Assembly (NCBI GenBank): GCA_947177005.1
Contig: CAMWSZ010000191.1
Coordinates: 1 to 6,235 of the forward strand
Direction of reading: 5' to 3'
Origin: an uncultured Clostridia bacterium
GTDB taxonomy: Bacteria; Bacillota; Clostridia; Oscillospirales; Oscillospiraceae
DNA: 6,235 nucleotides
The number at the start of each line of letters is the position of its first letter. Within the stretch, counting starts at the first letter, position 1. The notes under the pieces were generated by a model that worked only from the letters and a program-made list of their open reading frames with translations, was not told the origin of the DNA and did no database searches. Positions 1-6,169 of the stretch are shown here, piece by piece. The position numbers and the translations under genes are program-made.

Positions 1-421
1 ACGACGAACAGATTAGCGGCGACAGTCCGGCCTCCCGGCAGTTATCCATCATATCCTGCAAATCCTCATAGCACCGCTTGTCCACCGACTGCCCGTTGGA
101 AAGCTGCTTAATGGTAAATGTATAGTCTTCCGGCAGCGGGTTCCAGGGGTTGACCAGTGTCAGCCGCCAGTCCCCGGCAGAGTCTCCCAGGTCCGCAGAT
201 ACCGCGGTCTCCGGCAGCGCAGTCTCCGGCGCCGCAATGCTGCTGGCAAGCTTCAGACTCAGCGCCGCCATGACACAGAGACTCACCAAAAACAAAAGTG
301 GCCGGAAGTTTATTCTGCGGCGTCTCCGGCGCCGCCGGACAGGCGTGGGCTGATAGGACGGCGTTGGCCTGCGGTAAGGTTCTACATTAGGGGCCGGAAC
401 AACAATCTCCCGCTTGTACAT
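1..421 (-). CDS. VanY-type D-alanyl-D-alanine carboxypeptidase (M15B), N-terminal part, cut by window edge
   Basis: Only the first 140 residues are present; the gene runs off the left edge. Seen: a cytoplasmic tail rich in Pro and Tyr (residues 1-28), eight consecutive arginines (29-36), one hydrophobic segment (about 41-62) and a linker with a PETALPETAV micro-repeat. Then comes the opening of an M15B domain: LTLVNPWNPLPEDY (87-100), VDKRCYEDLQDMM and AGLSPLICSS. This pattern (LVN..NPLP, VD.R, L..M, AG..L.I.SS) opens VanY/DacB-like zinc D,D-carboxypeptidases, which remove the terminal D-Ala from peptidoglycan stem peptides. The catalytic zinc motifs (SxHxxGxAxD, HxxH) would lie beyond the window, so activity cannot be judged. 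The arginine run followed by the hydrophobic segment predicts an inside-to-outside anchor with an extracytoplasmic enzyme. The ATG at 421 is preceded by a strong ribosome binding site. It follows the paralog pair after 122 bp, so it may have its own promoter, though I see no convincing one. Confidence 0.86.
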   Translation of the reverse strand, partial: MYKREIVVPAPNVEPYRRPTPSYQPTPVRRRRRRRRINFRPLLFLVSLCVMAALSLKLASSIAAPETALPETAVSADLGDSAGDWRLTLVNPWNPLPEDYTFTIKQLSNGQSVDKRCYEDLQDMMDNCREAGLSPLICSS

Positions 422-430
422 GGTGGAAAA

Positions 431-440
431 ATCTCCTTCC
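431..440 (-). promoter_or_regulatory. Ribosome binding site of the VanY-type gene
   Basis: Reading the minus strand, GGAAGGAGAT lies 9 nt before the ATG at 421 and fixes this start. The rest of the 422-543 gap holds only a weak hairpin (GGTCCG, ATAAA loop, CGGATT, with two G-U pairs). There is no clear promoter or terminator in it. Confidence 0.7.
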
Positions 441-543
441 TGTTTGATCGTTCTGATGGCAGTCTAACAAATCCGTTTATCGGACCGGTATCGTTTTCCC
501 CTCCGGACCGCATCAAGTTTCCCTCAAAACGGCATCAATCAGT

Positions 544-1317
544 TCAGTTGCAGTTGAAGGCAACCCAGCCGCTGCCGTAAAAGACCAGCGGGACCTGAAA
601 GCCAGGCTGCCCGTTTCCAGGCTTAAATTGCAGCAGAAACTCCGGGACAAAACCGTCCGTCTGCTGATTGACTGTGACAGAGATGTCCCCAATCCCATAA
701 TACGCCGCGAAAAAATCCCGCCACTCATAAGCCAGCATCGTGAAAAGCTCACTGTCAACCATTCCAGCCTGAGCAAAATTGAAGGAGCTGCGTTCATCGA
801 AATTGACGCTGGCAGAAATCAGCTTGCCGCTGGCATCGTCGAAGACAAACACCCCCTCAAAGCCCATATGCCAGTAACAAACCCATACGACCGCCGAAAA
901 ATCCCCGTCCCCGACCATCAGCATCGGGAAGGCATCGCACAAGTCATATAGGCGGTCCAAGTCCATCCCCTCCAGCAGTTCCCGGTTCAACGGGTATTTT
1001 TGCGCGTATGCCTGAATCAATCCGGCACCGGTCATAGCGGATACCGTGTCCCGGGCCGCGGTGATGACCCCCGGTTTGACCGTCAAATGTGTCTCGCCGT
1101 CCCAGCTCGTACCCAGACACTCCGGCAGTTTTTCCAGCAATGTCATGACGCTGTTGTCCTCCAGCAGCGTCAGCCTGACCGGCTCAAACGACCGGGCCTC
1201 GCTCTGGGCCTCCACATGGCGGTCCTGCGCATAGGATACCGCATAGGGCAGCAGCGCGCCGCCTGCGGTCAGCGCCAACGCCAACAGCAGCAGAAGCCAC
1301 TTGCCGAAATTTTTCAT
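544..1317 (-). CDS. Membrane-anchored extracytoplasmic protein of unknown function, second of two tandem paralogs
   Basis: A protein of 257 residues that I do not assign to a named family. Residues 1-6 are short and basic, and residues 7-28 form one hydrophobic segment followed by YAQD. There is no lipobox cysteine, so it is probably an uncleaved signal anchor with about 225 residues outside the membrane. It is clearly paralogous to the gene just upstream (1359-2123). Both share the N-terminal pattern W.LL.LAL.LTA.GALLPY.VS..QD, then ARSF.PV.LTL (here near residues 41-51). Both also have SW.GET.LT (near 71-79), AV.W.C, a D(D).SGK motif, a YY pair and a final FY..G...FN. The start has an excellent AGGAGGGAG site 6-8 nt upstream. 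The gap to the upstream paralog is 41 nt, so the two are probably co-transcribed with the two-component genes. The role is inferred only from position: an accessory or sensory partner of the kinase, or a wall-associated protein. It ends in TGA. Confidence 0.85.
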   Translation of the reverse strand: MKNFGKWLLLLLALALTAGGALLPYAVSYAQDRHVEAQSEARSFEPVRLTLLEDNSVMTLLEKLPECLGTSWDGETHLTVKPGVITAARDTVSAMTGAGLIQAYAQKYPLNRELLEGMDLDRLYDLCDAFPMLMVGDGDFSAVVWVCYWHMGFEGVFVFDDASGKLISASVNFDERSSFNFAQAGMVDSELFTMLAYEWRDFFAAYYGIGDISVTVNQQTDGFVPEFLLQFKPGNGQPGFQVPLVFYGSGWVAFNCN

Positions 1318-1358
1318 GTTCGAACTCCCTCCTGTTTTTCCGGCCTGACCGGCATAAT

Positions 1359-2123
1359 TTACAGATTAAATATGATAAATCCGTCCTCATAAAACGTCAG
1401 CATAACCTTGCAGGAATTCTGTTCGTCCTGCGGCAGGAAACACAGAGGAAAGGACACGCAGAATTCATTTTGAATAACCGGTGCCTCGAGAGAAATTTCC
1501 AGGTCATAGTATTCTGACAAAGCCGCTGTCCATTTGTCTGCAAGGTTCGTCAGCTGTCCGACATCCATAATGGCGGTGCCGGTGGAGGCCATAGTCGCAA
1601 TGCTGTCCTCCATATGTTCATAATCCACCGGCACATACGAGGACTGTGCCTCCAGCGCCACCATTTTACCGCTCTCATCGTCGATAACGACCGCGCCGCC
1701 GGGCAGTGAACAGAACCATATCACTGCCGACGGACTGCCCGCCTCCTCCGTAGAGAGGATAAGATTTGGTAAAATATTATCGTCCAAATTATAGAGCGCG
1801 GAGTCCTCCCAAAAGTCCTCGATATATCCTCCCTCCGCCAGCATCTGGTATACGCTGCGGGCCGCCTCCGCGGCATCTTCCAGGGTCAGATTGGTCTCGC
1901 CGTACCAGGACATATTGTCAAAGCGGCCCGCCAGATTCCGCAGGCCCGCCAGCACATCCCCACCGGTTTTCAGCGTCAGGCTGACCGGGTCAAAGGACCG
2001 GGATTCGGTCCGGTTTTCCACGAGAGTATCCTGAAAGCGGGAAACCGTATAGGGCAGCAAAGCCCCGGCTGCCGTCAGCAGGAGAGCCAGCGGCAGCAGT
2101 ATCCATTGCCGTAATTTTCTCAT
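1359..2123 (-). CDS. Membrane-anchored extracytoplasmic protein of unknown function, first of two tandem paralogs
   Basis: A protein of 254 residues with a basic N-terminus, one hydrophobic segment at about residues 7-27 (ILLPLALLLTAAGALLPYTV) and no lipobox. A soluble, rather acidic domain of about 225 residues follows and should face outside. It is a diverged tandem copy of the gene at 544-1317: SWYGETNLT matches SWDGETHLT, SAVIWFC matches SAVVWVC, and VVIDDESGKM matches FVFDDASGKL. Both end in FY..GF/W..FN. The family is not one I can name. Its ATG lies 3 nt after the ancestral TAG of the histidine kinase, and its AGGAG site is inside the last two kinase codons, so translation was probably coupled to the kinase. 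The premature stop in the kinase would make ribosomes leave 126 nt earlier. Single-anchor extracytoplasmic proteins right after a kinase recall YycH and YycI of walRK operons, but I see no sequence proof of homology. Confidence 0.85.
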   Translation of the reverse strand: MRKLRQWILLPLALLLTAAGALLPYTVSRFQDTLVENRTESRSFDPVSLTLKTGGDVLAGLRNLAGRFDNMSWYGETNLTLEDAAEAARSVYQMLAEGGYIEDFWEDSALYNLDDNILPNLILSTEEAGSPSAVIWFCSLPGGAVVIDDESGKMVALEAQSSYVPVDYEHMEDSIATMASTGTAIMDVGQLTNLADKWTAALSEYYDLEISLEAPVIQNEFCVSFPLCFLPQDEQNSCKVMLTFYEDGFIIFNL

Positions 2124-2126
2124 AGT

Positions 2127-3551
2127 CTACTCCTGTTCTGCCGGTTTTTCGCGTCCGCCGTGCAGCTCCACGATCACGCACGCGCCGCCGCCGTCCCGGT
2201 TCTGAAAGGCAATGGTGCCGTTGTGGAGGGAGGCGATCTCCTGGCACAATGAAAGTCACAGCCCGAACCCGCCCTGCTTTCGGGAACGCGCCTTGTCCAC
2301 CCGGTAAAACGCCTCCGTCAGATGCGCCAGCGCCTCCGTGGGGATGCCGGGGCCGTCGTCCATGACCTGGATGCGGCAGCCGTCCGGGAGCATGTCGGAG
2401 CGGAACAGAATGTGCCCGCCGCCGTCCATAGCCTTCTGGGCGTTGTCCGTCAGGTTCACCAGCAGGGACCAGATCAGGTCCGGCTCCATGAGGCATACGC
2501 CCCGCTGGCAGTCGCTGGCAACGGAGATGTTCCGCTTGACGCACAGCGGCCGCAGACGTTCCACCAGCTCCCCGATCAGGTCTGACGGAGAGATTTCCGT
2601 AAACGGCAAGCCTCCCTTTTGTTTCAGGACCAACAGCTCCAGCAGCTTCCGGGACAGATTCTCCAGCCGTTTCCCCTCCGAATAGATATAGCCTGCCGCT
2701 TCAATCTGCTCCTCCGGGGTCAAAGTACCGCTGCGCAGCAATTCTGCGTAGCCGATGAGACTGGTCATAGGGGTTTTCATCTCATGGGCAAAGCTGCCCA
2801 CAAAACGCTCCTGCCGTTCCACGGCCTGATGCAGCTGGGAAACGGTCTCCTCCATCTGCGCGGCCATTGCGTTGAAATCCTCCGAGACCATGCCGATCTC
2901 GTCGGCCGAGCGCACCGGCACCCGGCTGGAGAAATCGCCTCCGGCAATGGCCCGTGACGTCTGGGACAGCCCCTCCAGCGGTTTTGTCAGCACCCGCGAC
3001 ACCGTGTAGGACAGCGCCGCGCACAGAACCGCCATAATCGCAAACACCCGAAAATAGGTCTGCTGCTGGCCCCGGCGGGTGGTGTAGAGGGCGGAGATAT
3101 TGTGGGCGGTCTGCAAATAGAGGATGTCGCCGTTAGTCTCCACGGCGCTGGACAACAGGAGATACTGTTCTCCGTCCGCACCGGGTGCAATATGAAAAAT
3201 ACACCCGCCGGACGCGGGCCGCGGCGTGCCGGACAGCAGGTACGCCGCGCTGTTTTCCACGCTGTACAGCACGGTTTCCTCCGTTGACAGCCGCAGGGCC
3301 GCCCACCCGGAACGGTCCTGTTCATAGAGCTGCTCCATTGTCTTGGACAGTGCCTCGCCGTCCAGATAGGGGTCCAGGCCATTGACGATCTGCAACGCGG
3401 TCCAGGCCATGCGGCAGGAGGTGAACGCCGCGTCCCGTTCCCGCTCCAGGGCGTCCCGGAAGGACTCGGCAATGAGCAGACTGCCTCCAATGCCGAAGAG
3501 TGCCGACAGCAGCGCCAGCATACAGAGGGTCATTTTGGTACGGAACTTCAT
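2127..3551 (-). pseudogene. Membrane histidine kinase (HAMP-HisKA-HATPase_c) interrupted by an in-frame TGA in the G2 box
   Basis: This is the sensor kinase of the two-component pair. From the ATG at 3551: first membrane segment (about residues 8-28), extracytoplasmic sensor (about 30-165), second membrane segment (about 167-188) and HAMP linker (about 188-240). Next come a HisKA domain with phospho-acceptor His256 in SFAHEMKTPMTSLIGY, an ATPase N-box with NLTDN (366-370), G1 motif DDGPGIP (398-404) and F-box EAFYRVDKARSR. At codon 432 (2256-2258), after QGGFGL, a TGA stands where the G2 box (GLGL) needs its second glycine. A single G-to-T change from GGA explains it. The same frame then continues LSLCQEIASLHNGTIAF... 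for 42 codons to TAG at 2127-2129, which is the normal end of this domain. Intact length would be 474 residues; the truncated product is 431 and lacks the last ATPase strands. The start overlaps the regulator stop as ATGA. A GTG 57 nt upstream is open but gives an unlikely N-terminus. Read-through or sequence error remain possible. Confidence 0.9.
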
Positions 3552-4207
3552 GGCGTCACTTCCAGCCGGTAGCCGACCTTGTTCACCGCCTTCAGCGTGT
3601 GCTCCCACCCGACCTTTTTGCGGAGTCTCTGCACGGCCAGATCCACGGCCTTGCTCCCAAAGGGGTACTCCCCGCCCCAGACCCGCTCATAAATGGTCTC
3701 CCGAAACATGGCGCGGCGGGGATTGCGGGCGAACAGAAGCAGCAATTCATACTCGGTTTTGGTGAGGCTGATCTCCTCGCCGTCGCGCCAGACCTGCATG
3801 GAGCGGGTGTCGATTTCCAGCCCGCCGGTCTCGATCACCATGCCGCATTTCTGATACCGCCGCAGAACCACGTCGATCCGGGCCAGCAGCTCAATGGTCT
3901 CGAAGGGCTTGACGATATAGTCCTCCGCGCCCAGTTTCAGGCCCTTGACGCGGTTGGGGACGGAGTCCACGGCGGTAATGAAAATGACGGGGATCTCCAG
4001 CGGCCGGATGTACTCCATTAGTTCAAAGCCGTCCACATAGGGCAGCATGACGTCCAGCAGGATGAGGTCAAAGGAGGTGGACTCCAGCAGGTCCGCCGCG
4101 GCCGCGCCGTCGTAGACGCAGGTGCAGGAGTAGCCCTCTTTGGTCAGGGCCAACCGGATGAGGTTGGAAATCGGCTTTTCGTCCTCGACAATCAGAATTT
4201 GTATCAC
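3548..4207 (-). CDS. OmpR/PhoB-family response regulator
   Basis: A protein of 219 residues that acts in the cytoplasm as a DNA-binding transcription regulator, phosphorylated by its kinase. The receiver domain (residues 1-115) shows the acidic pair in VEDE (8-10), phospho-acceptor Asp52 in LILLDVMLP, Thr78 in VIFITA and Lys100 in IVKPF. The winged-helix domain (about 125-217) has ISLTKTEYELLLLFARNP, RETIYERVWG, the recognition-helix stretch KAVDLAVQRLRKKVG and the C-terminal hairpin VNKVGYRLE, as in OmpR/PhoB proteins of about 220-235 residues. I chose the GTG at 4207 because an AGGAGG site sits 8 nt before it and the receiver starts directly with IQILIVEDE. An upstream GTG at 4291 would add 28 residues unlike any receiver and has a poorer site. 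It is the first gene of the presumed operon and overlaps the kinase start by ATGA. Its target genes are unknown; the operator at 6092-6108 is of the type this subfamily binds. Confidence 0.96.
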   Translation of the reverse strand: MIQILIVEDEKPISNLIRLALTKEGYSCTCVYDGAAAADLLESTSFDLILLDVMLPYVDGFELMEYIRPLEIPVIFITAVDSVPNRVKGLKLGAEDYIVKPFETIELLARIDVVLRRYQKCGMVIETGGLEIDTRSMQVWRDGEEISLTKTEYELLLLFARNPRRAMFRETIYERVWGGEYPFGSKAVDLAVQRLRKKVGWEHTLKAVNKVGYRLEVTP

Positions 4208-4215
4208 AGTAAAAA

Positions 4216-4221
4216 CCTCCT
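4216..4221 (-). promoter_or_regulatory. Ribosome binding site that fixes the GTG start of the response regulator
   Basis: AGGAGG on the minus strand, 8 nt before the GTG at 4207. It outranks the longer open frame that begins at 4291. Confidence 0.85.
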
Positions 4222-4232
4222 GTTGTTTGCTT

Positions 4233-4269
4233 CCTATAGAATTACATCCCTCCGGCATCAAAACGGCAA
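4233..4269 (-). promoter_or_regulatory. Candidate sigma-A-type promoter(s) of the two-component operon
   Basis: Two overlapping pairs with 17-bp spacing can be read on the minus strand. One is TTGCCG (4264-4269) with TGTAAT (4241-4246). The other is TTGATG (4256-4261) with TATAGG (4233-4238). A third, weaker option upstream is TTGAAA (4319-4324), 19 bp, GATAAG (4294-4299). None is near consensus at both boxes, so the start site is uncertain. The first gives the best -10 and a short leader of about 25-30 nt before the GTG. Confidence 0.35.
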
Positions 4270-4326
4270 CAGTTTCTTTTGCGCTCTGCACTGCTTATCC
4301 TGCCGCCCTCTCTTGGGTTTTCAACA

Positions 4327-4343
4327 TTATCAACAAATTTACA
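4327..4343 (-). promoter_or_regulatory. Possible WalR/OmpR-type operator upstream of the two-component genes
   Basis: On the minus strand TGTAAA, five bases, TGATAA. This matches the WalR consensus TGTWAH-N5-TGTWAH except for one base in the second half. A further lone half-site TGTAAA lies at 4374-4379. The stretch is AT-rich, so chance matches are likely. It is of interest because a perfect copy lies before the hydrolase at 6092-6108, which would fit shared control or autoregulation. Confidence 0.25.
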
Positions 4344-4438
4344 CACAAATTCCCACGGAGCAGGTGGAAGAACTTTACAGTCGTGTCAAAGAATGTTGAA
4401 GAAACGCGAAAATTTCCGGGTTTTCCACAAATGCACAA

Positions 4439-4470
4439 AAGACGCACCGGACGGCGGTCCGGTGCGTCTT
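4439..4470 (-). terminator. Rho-independent terminator after the M23 peptidase gene
   Basis: A perfect inverted repeat with 14-bp arms (AAGACGCACCGGAC and its complement) around a 4-base loop, beginning 6 nt after the TGA of the peptidase gene. On the minus strand the stem ends in TT and is followed by TT then GTGC, so the U tract is short (four U). It separates the hydrolase transcript from the two-component operon. The strong stem may also work weakly in the other direction. Confidence 0.8.
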
Positions 4471-4476
4471 GCCTGC

Positions 4477-6054
4477 TCAGGGAAGATAGTTGATAGGGTT
4501 CTGCCGTTCGCCGTTGAGGCGGACCTCGAAGTGGCAGTGGTTACCGGTGGAATTGCCGGTGCTGCCCATTTCCGCGATGTGCTGGCCCTTGTAGACCTTG
4601 TCGCCCACGCTGACCAGCAGGCTGCTGTTGTGGCCGTAGTAGGTAACGTAGCCGTTGCCATGGTCGATCTGGACCAGATTGCCGTAGCCGTTCATCCAGC
4701 CGGCGTAGATAATCGTTCCGCCGTCGGCCGCGACGACATCCGTACCGTAGGAGTTGGCGATATCGAGGCCGCCGTGGAAGGAGGTTCCGCCAAAGATATT
4801 GCGGTAGCCGTACTTGGAGGAAATGGTGCCGCTGGTGGGCCAGCGGAAGGAACCGGAGGGCAGCCAGGTGGGACGCTCCAGCGTACCGCGGGCCTGTACC
4901 TCGGTGACGGGTTCTTTCAGAATGGTTTCGGATTCAATCACGCGGCTGGTTTCCGAGAAGCCCTCATACGTAACCCGGGCCACGATATCGGCGGAACCGT
5001 ACTCCCCCGCGCTGATGACGCTGAAATCGCCGATATACATGGAGTCATCGTCAACGTACTCGATCTCATAGGGCAGTTCCGTGGTATACCGTTCCAGCTG
5101 CACGGAGGTGACGGTCAGATATGGGACCGCGTTGCTGATGAGCAGCACATCGCCGATTTGCAGTTTGTCGATATCATAACCGGAATTCATTTTCAGCAGT
5201 TCGTCGTTGGTAAGATTATGATCCTGCGCAATCACGGACCAGCAGTCGCCGCTTTTGACCGTGTAAGTAATCTCTCCCTCTTTGGTGCCGTTGATCAGAA
5301 GGGCGGTATCGCCCAGGTTGGTGAATTTTTCCACCGGCAGGTCGCACTCACGGATCTCCACATTTTCCATAAAATCAATGGATATGGTTTCTTCGCCGCG
5401 GTAGGGTGCGGAGACCTGCTCCAGCAGGGCGTCAAGCGCGCCCTCGGTTTGTGTGGCGCCCACAAATTCGCCGTCAATATAGAGGGCAAAGCCATGTTCC
5501 ACGACCCGGAGGGTATCGTTGAGCGCGGCCTCCAGCTCCTCCTCGCCGACAACCGCGCTGCGGTATGCCAAACCGGTGGAATAGGCAAGCTGGCCGTCTC
5601 CCATGGTGTAGTTATAGCCGAGGACCTGGGAGATAGCGTGCTCAACGGACTGCTTGGCGGCGATGACCTCATCCTCCGAGGCGACAGTCCCCAGCTCCAC
5701 CCCCTCGAACGTGACCGTAGTCGCTGTAGTATAGACGACGGTATACACCGAAAGCGCGGCAAGGGAAACGCTTGCTGCCAGAAACACCGCCGTATGCACA
5801 AACCGCGGCGCGGAGACAAACCGGCGCAGGCGTTCCAGCAGGGCGTTCCAGCCGTCGAGGAAATTGCGGATACGGTTCCGGCATTTCAGCCGCAGGGCGG
5901 GCCGGCAGCCCTTCCAAAGCAGCAGCAGCTGTTGGACCGGATTGCCGGATTCCGGGAAACGGCTTTCCAGATCAGGCTGATGAGCGCGGGCTTGGACAGA
6001 TTTTTTTTGCTGCGCCGCCTGTGGAGACGGCTGTTTCTTTTGCGGTGGCTTCAT
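4477..6054 (-). CDS. Membrane-anchored murein endopeptidase, LysM-G5-M23
   Basis: A protein of 525 residues. It has a basic Gln/Lys-rich cytoplasmic N-terminus (1-85), one membrane segment (about 87-108) and a mixed region with two IDGxxVG-like segments (about 115-255). A LysM peptidoglycan-binding domain follows (about 262-307: YTVKSGDCWSVIAQDHNL...LQIGDVLLI), then a G5-type domain (about 312-391). The C-terminal zinc M23 (lysostaphin/LytM-type) domain spans about 405-525. Zinc ligands are complete: His427 and Asp431 in HGGLD and His508 in HCHFE. The other active-site histidines, His475 in YYGH and His506, are also present. It should act outside the membrane and cut peptide cross-links of peptidoglycan during growth or sporulation. 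The ATG at 6054 follows a GGAGGA site 7 nt upstream. It is alone on its transcript: a strong promoter and OmpR-type operator lie upstream and a terminator follows the TGA. Catalytic competence cannot be proven from sequence, but nothing is missing. Confidence 0.94.
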   Translation of the reverse strand: MKPPQKKQPSPQAAQQKKSVQARAHQPDLESRFPESGNPVQQLLLLWKGCRPALRLKCRNRIRNFLDGWNALLERLRRFVSAPRFVHTAVFLAASVSLAALSVYTVVYTTATTVTFEGVELGTVASEDEVIAAKQSVEHAISQVLGYNYTMGDGQLAYSTGLAYRSAVVGEEELEAALNDTLRVVEHGFALYIDGEFVGATQTEGALDALLEQVSAPYRGEETISIDFMENVEIRECDLPVEKFTNLGDTALLINGTKEGEITYTVKSGDCWSVIAQDHNLTNDELLKMNSGYDIDKLQIGDVLLISNAVPYLTVTSVQLERYTTELPYEIEYVDDDSMYIGDFSVISAGEYGSADIVARVTYEGFSETSRVIESETILKEPVTEVQARGTLERPTWLPSGSFRWPTSGTISSKYGYRNIFGGTSFHGGLDIANSYGTDVVAADGGTIIYAGWMNGYGNLVQIDHGNGYVTYYGHNSSLLVSVGDKVYKGQHIAEMGSTGNSTGNHCHFEVRLNGERQNPINYLP

Positions 6055-6061
6055 AGCAAAA

Positions 6062-6072
6062 TCCTCCGGAGG
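6062..6072 (-). promoter_or_regulatory. Ribosome binding site of the M23 peptidase, inside a 10-bp palindrome
   Basis: GGAGGA on the minus strand (6062-6067) lies 7 nt before the ATG at 6054. It is part of the self-complementary decamer CCTCCGGAGG (6063-6072). The decamer directly abuts the nearest GTTACA half-site (6072-6077). Confidence 0.75.
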
Positions 6073-6108
6073 TTACAAAACTGAAAAAAAGGTTACAAAA
6101 AAGTTACA
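6072..6108 (-). promoter_or_regulatory. WalR-type operator: TGTAAC-N5-TGTAAC plus a third TGTAAC
   Basis: Read on the minus strand, TGTAAC (6103-6108), TTTTT, TGTAAC (6092-6097) matches the WalR box TGTWAH-N5-TGTWAH of low-GC Gram-positives without a mismatch. A third TGTAAC lies at 6072-6077. Repeat spacings are 11 and 20 bp, so all three face nearly the same side of the helix, as OmpR-family dimers need. WalR controls wall hydrolases in Bacillus and Staphylococcus, and this site precedes a wall hydrolase. The paired site covers the predicted transcription start (about 6107), just downstream of the -10 box. That position suggests repression rather than activation. The same 11-bp direct-repeat layout is used by PhoB/PhoP-type regulators, so the binding protein is not certain. 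Confidence 0.65.
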
Positions 6109-6113
6109 GGCGT

Positions 6114-6142
6114 ATTTTACTCCTTTTTTTCCAGGGAGTCAA
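6114..6142 (-). promoter_or_regulatory. Sigma-A-type promoter of the M23 peptidase gene
   Basis: -35 TTGACT (6137-6142), 17-bp spacer, -10 TAAAAT (6114-6119), five of six matches in each box. The predicted start is near 6107, giving a leader of about 52 nt that contains the TGTAAC repeats and the ribosome binding site. Confidence 0.78.
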
Positions 6143-6169
6143 GCCCTCCGGGAATTATTTCTAGGAATG

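Noticed and set aside
2256..2258. TGA read as glycine by an alternative genetic code (as in Gracilibacteria and SR1)
   Set aside because: TGA serves as the normal stop for the M23 gene, the response regulator and the second paralog, each at the expected end of the protein, so the code is standard here.
2256..2258. TGA as selenocysteine
   Set aside because: The position is a structural glycine of the ATPase G2 box, not a redox site, and no bacterial SECIS-like hairpin directly after the codon is apparent.
1990..2544. A 184-codon minus-strand frame that spans the kinase end and the next gene, suggesting a frameshift in the kinase
   Set aside because: The true kinase frame continues through the TGA and ends correctly at 2127. 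The other frame gives Arg/Pro/Gly-rich sequence without family motifs.
3552..3608. Longer kinase start (GTG at 3608) adding 19 residues
   Set aside because: The added residues are hydrophilic and lie inside the regulator's C-terminus. The ATG at 3551 gives the usual short basic N-terminus before the first membrane segment and an ATGA overlap.
4208..4438. Riboswitch or small RNA in the leader before the response regulator
   Set aside because: I looked for conserved cores of common riboswitches, including the c-di-AMP class linked to wall hydrolases, and saw no convincing match or strong stem apart from the upstream terminator.
4279..6084. A 601-codon open frame on the plus strand that covers the whole M23 gene
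   Set aside because: It is the antisense shadow of a clearly real gene with LysM and M23 motifs and complete zinc ligands. The plus-strand product is low-complexity (Val/Gly/Ala-rich) with no recognisable domain, and its start has no ribosome binding site.
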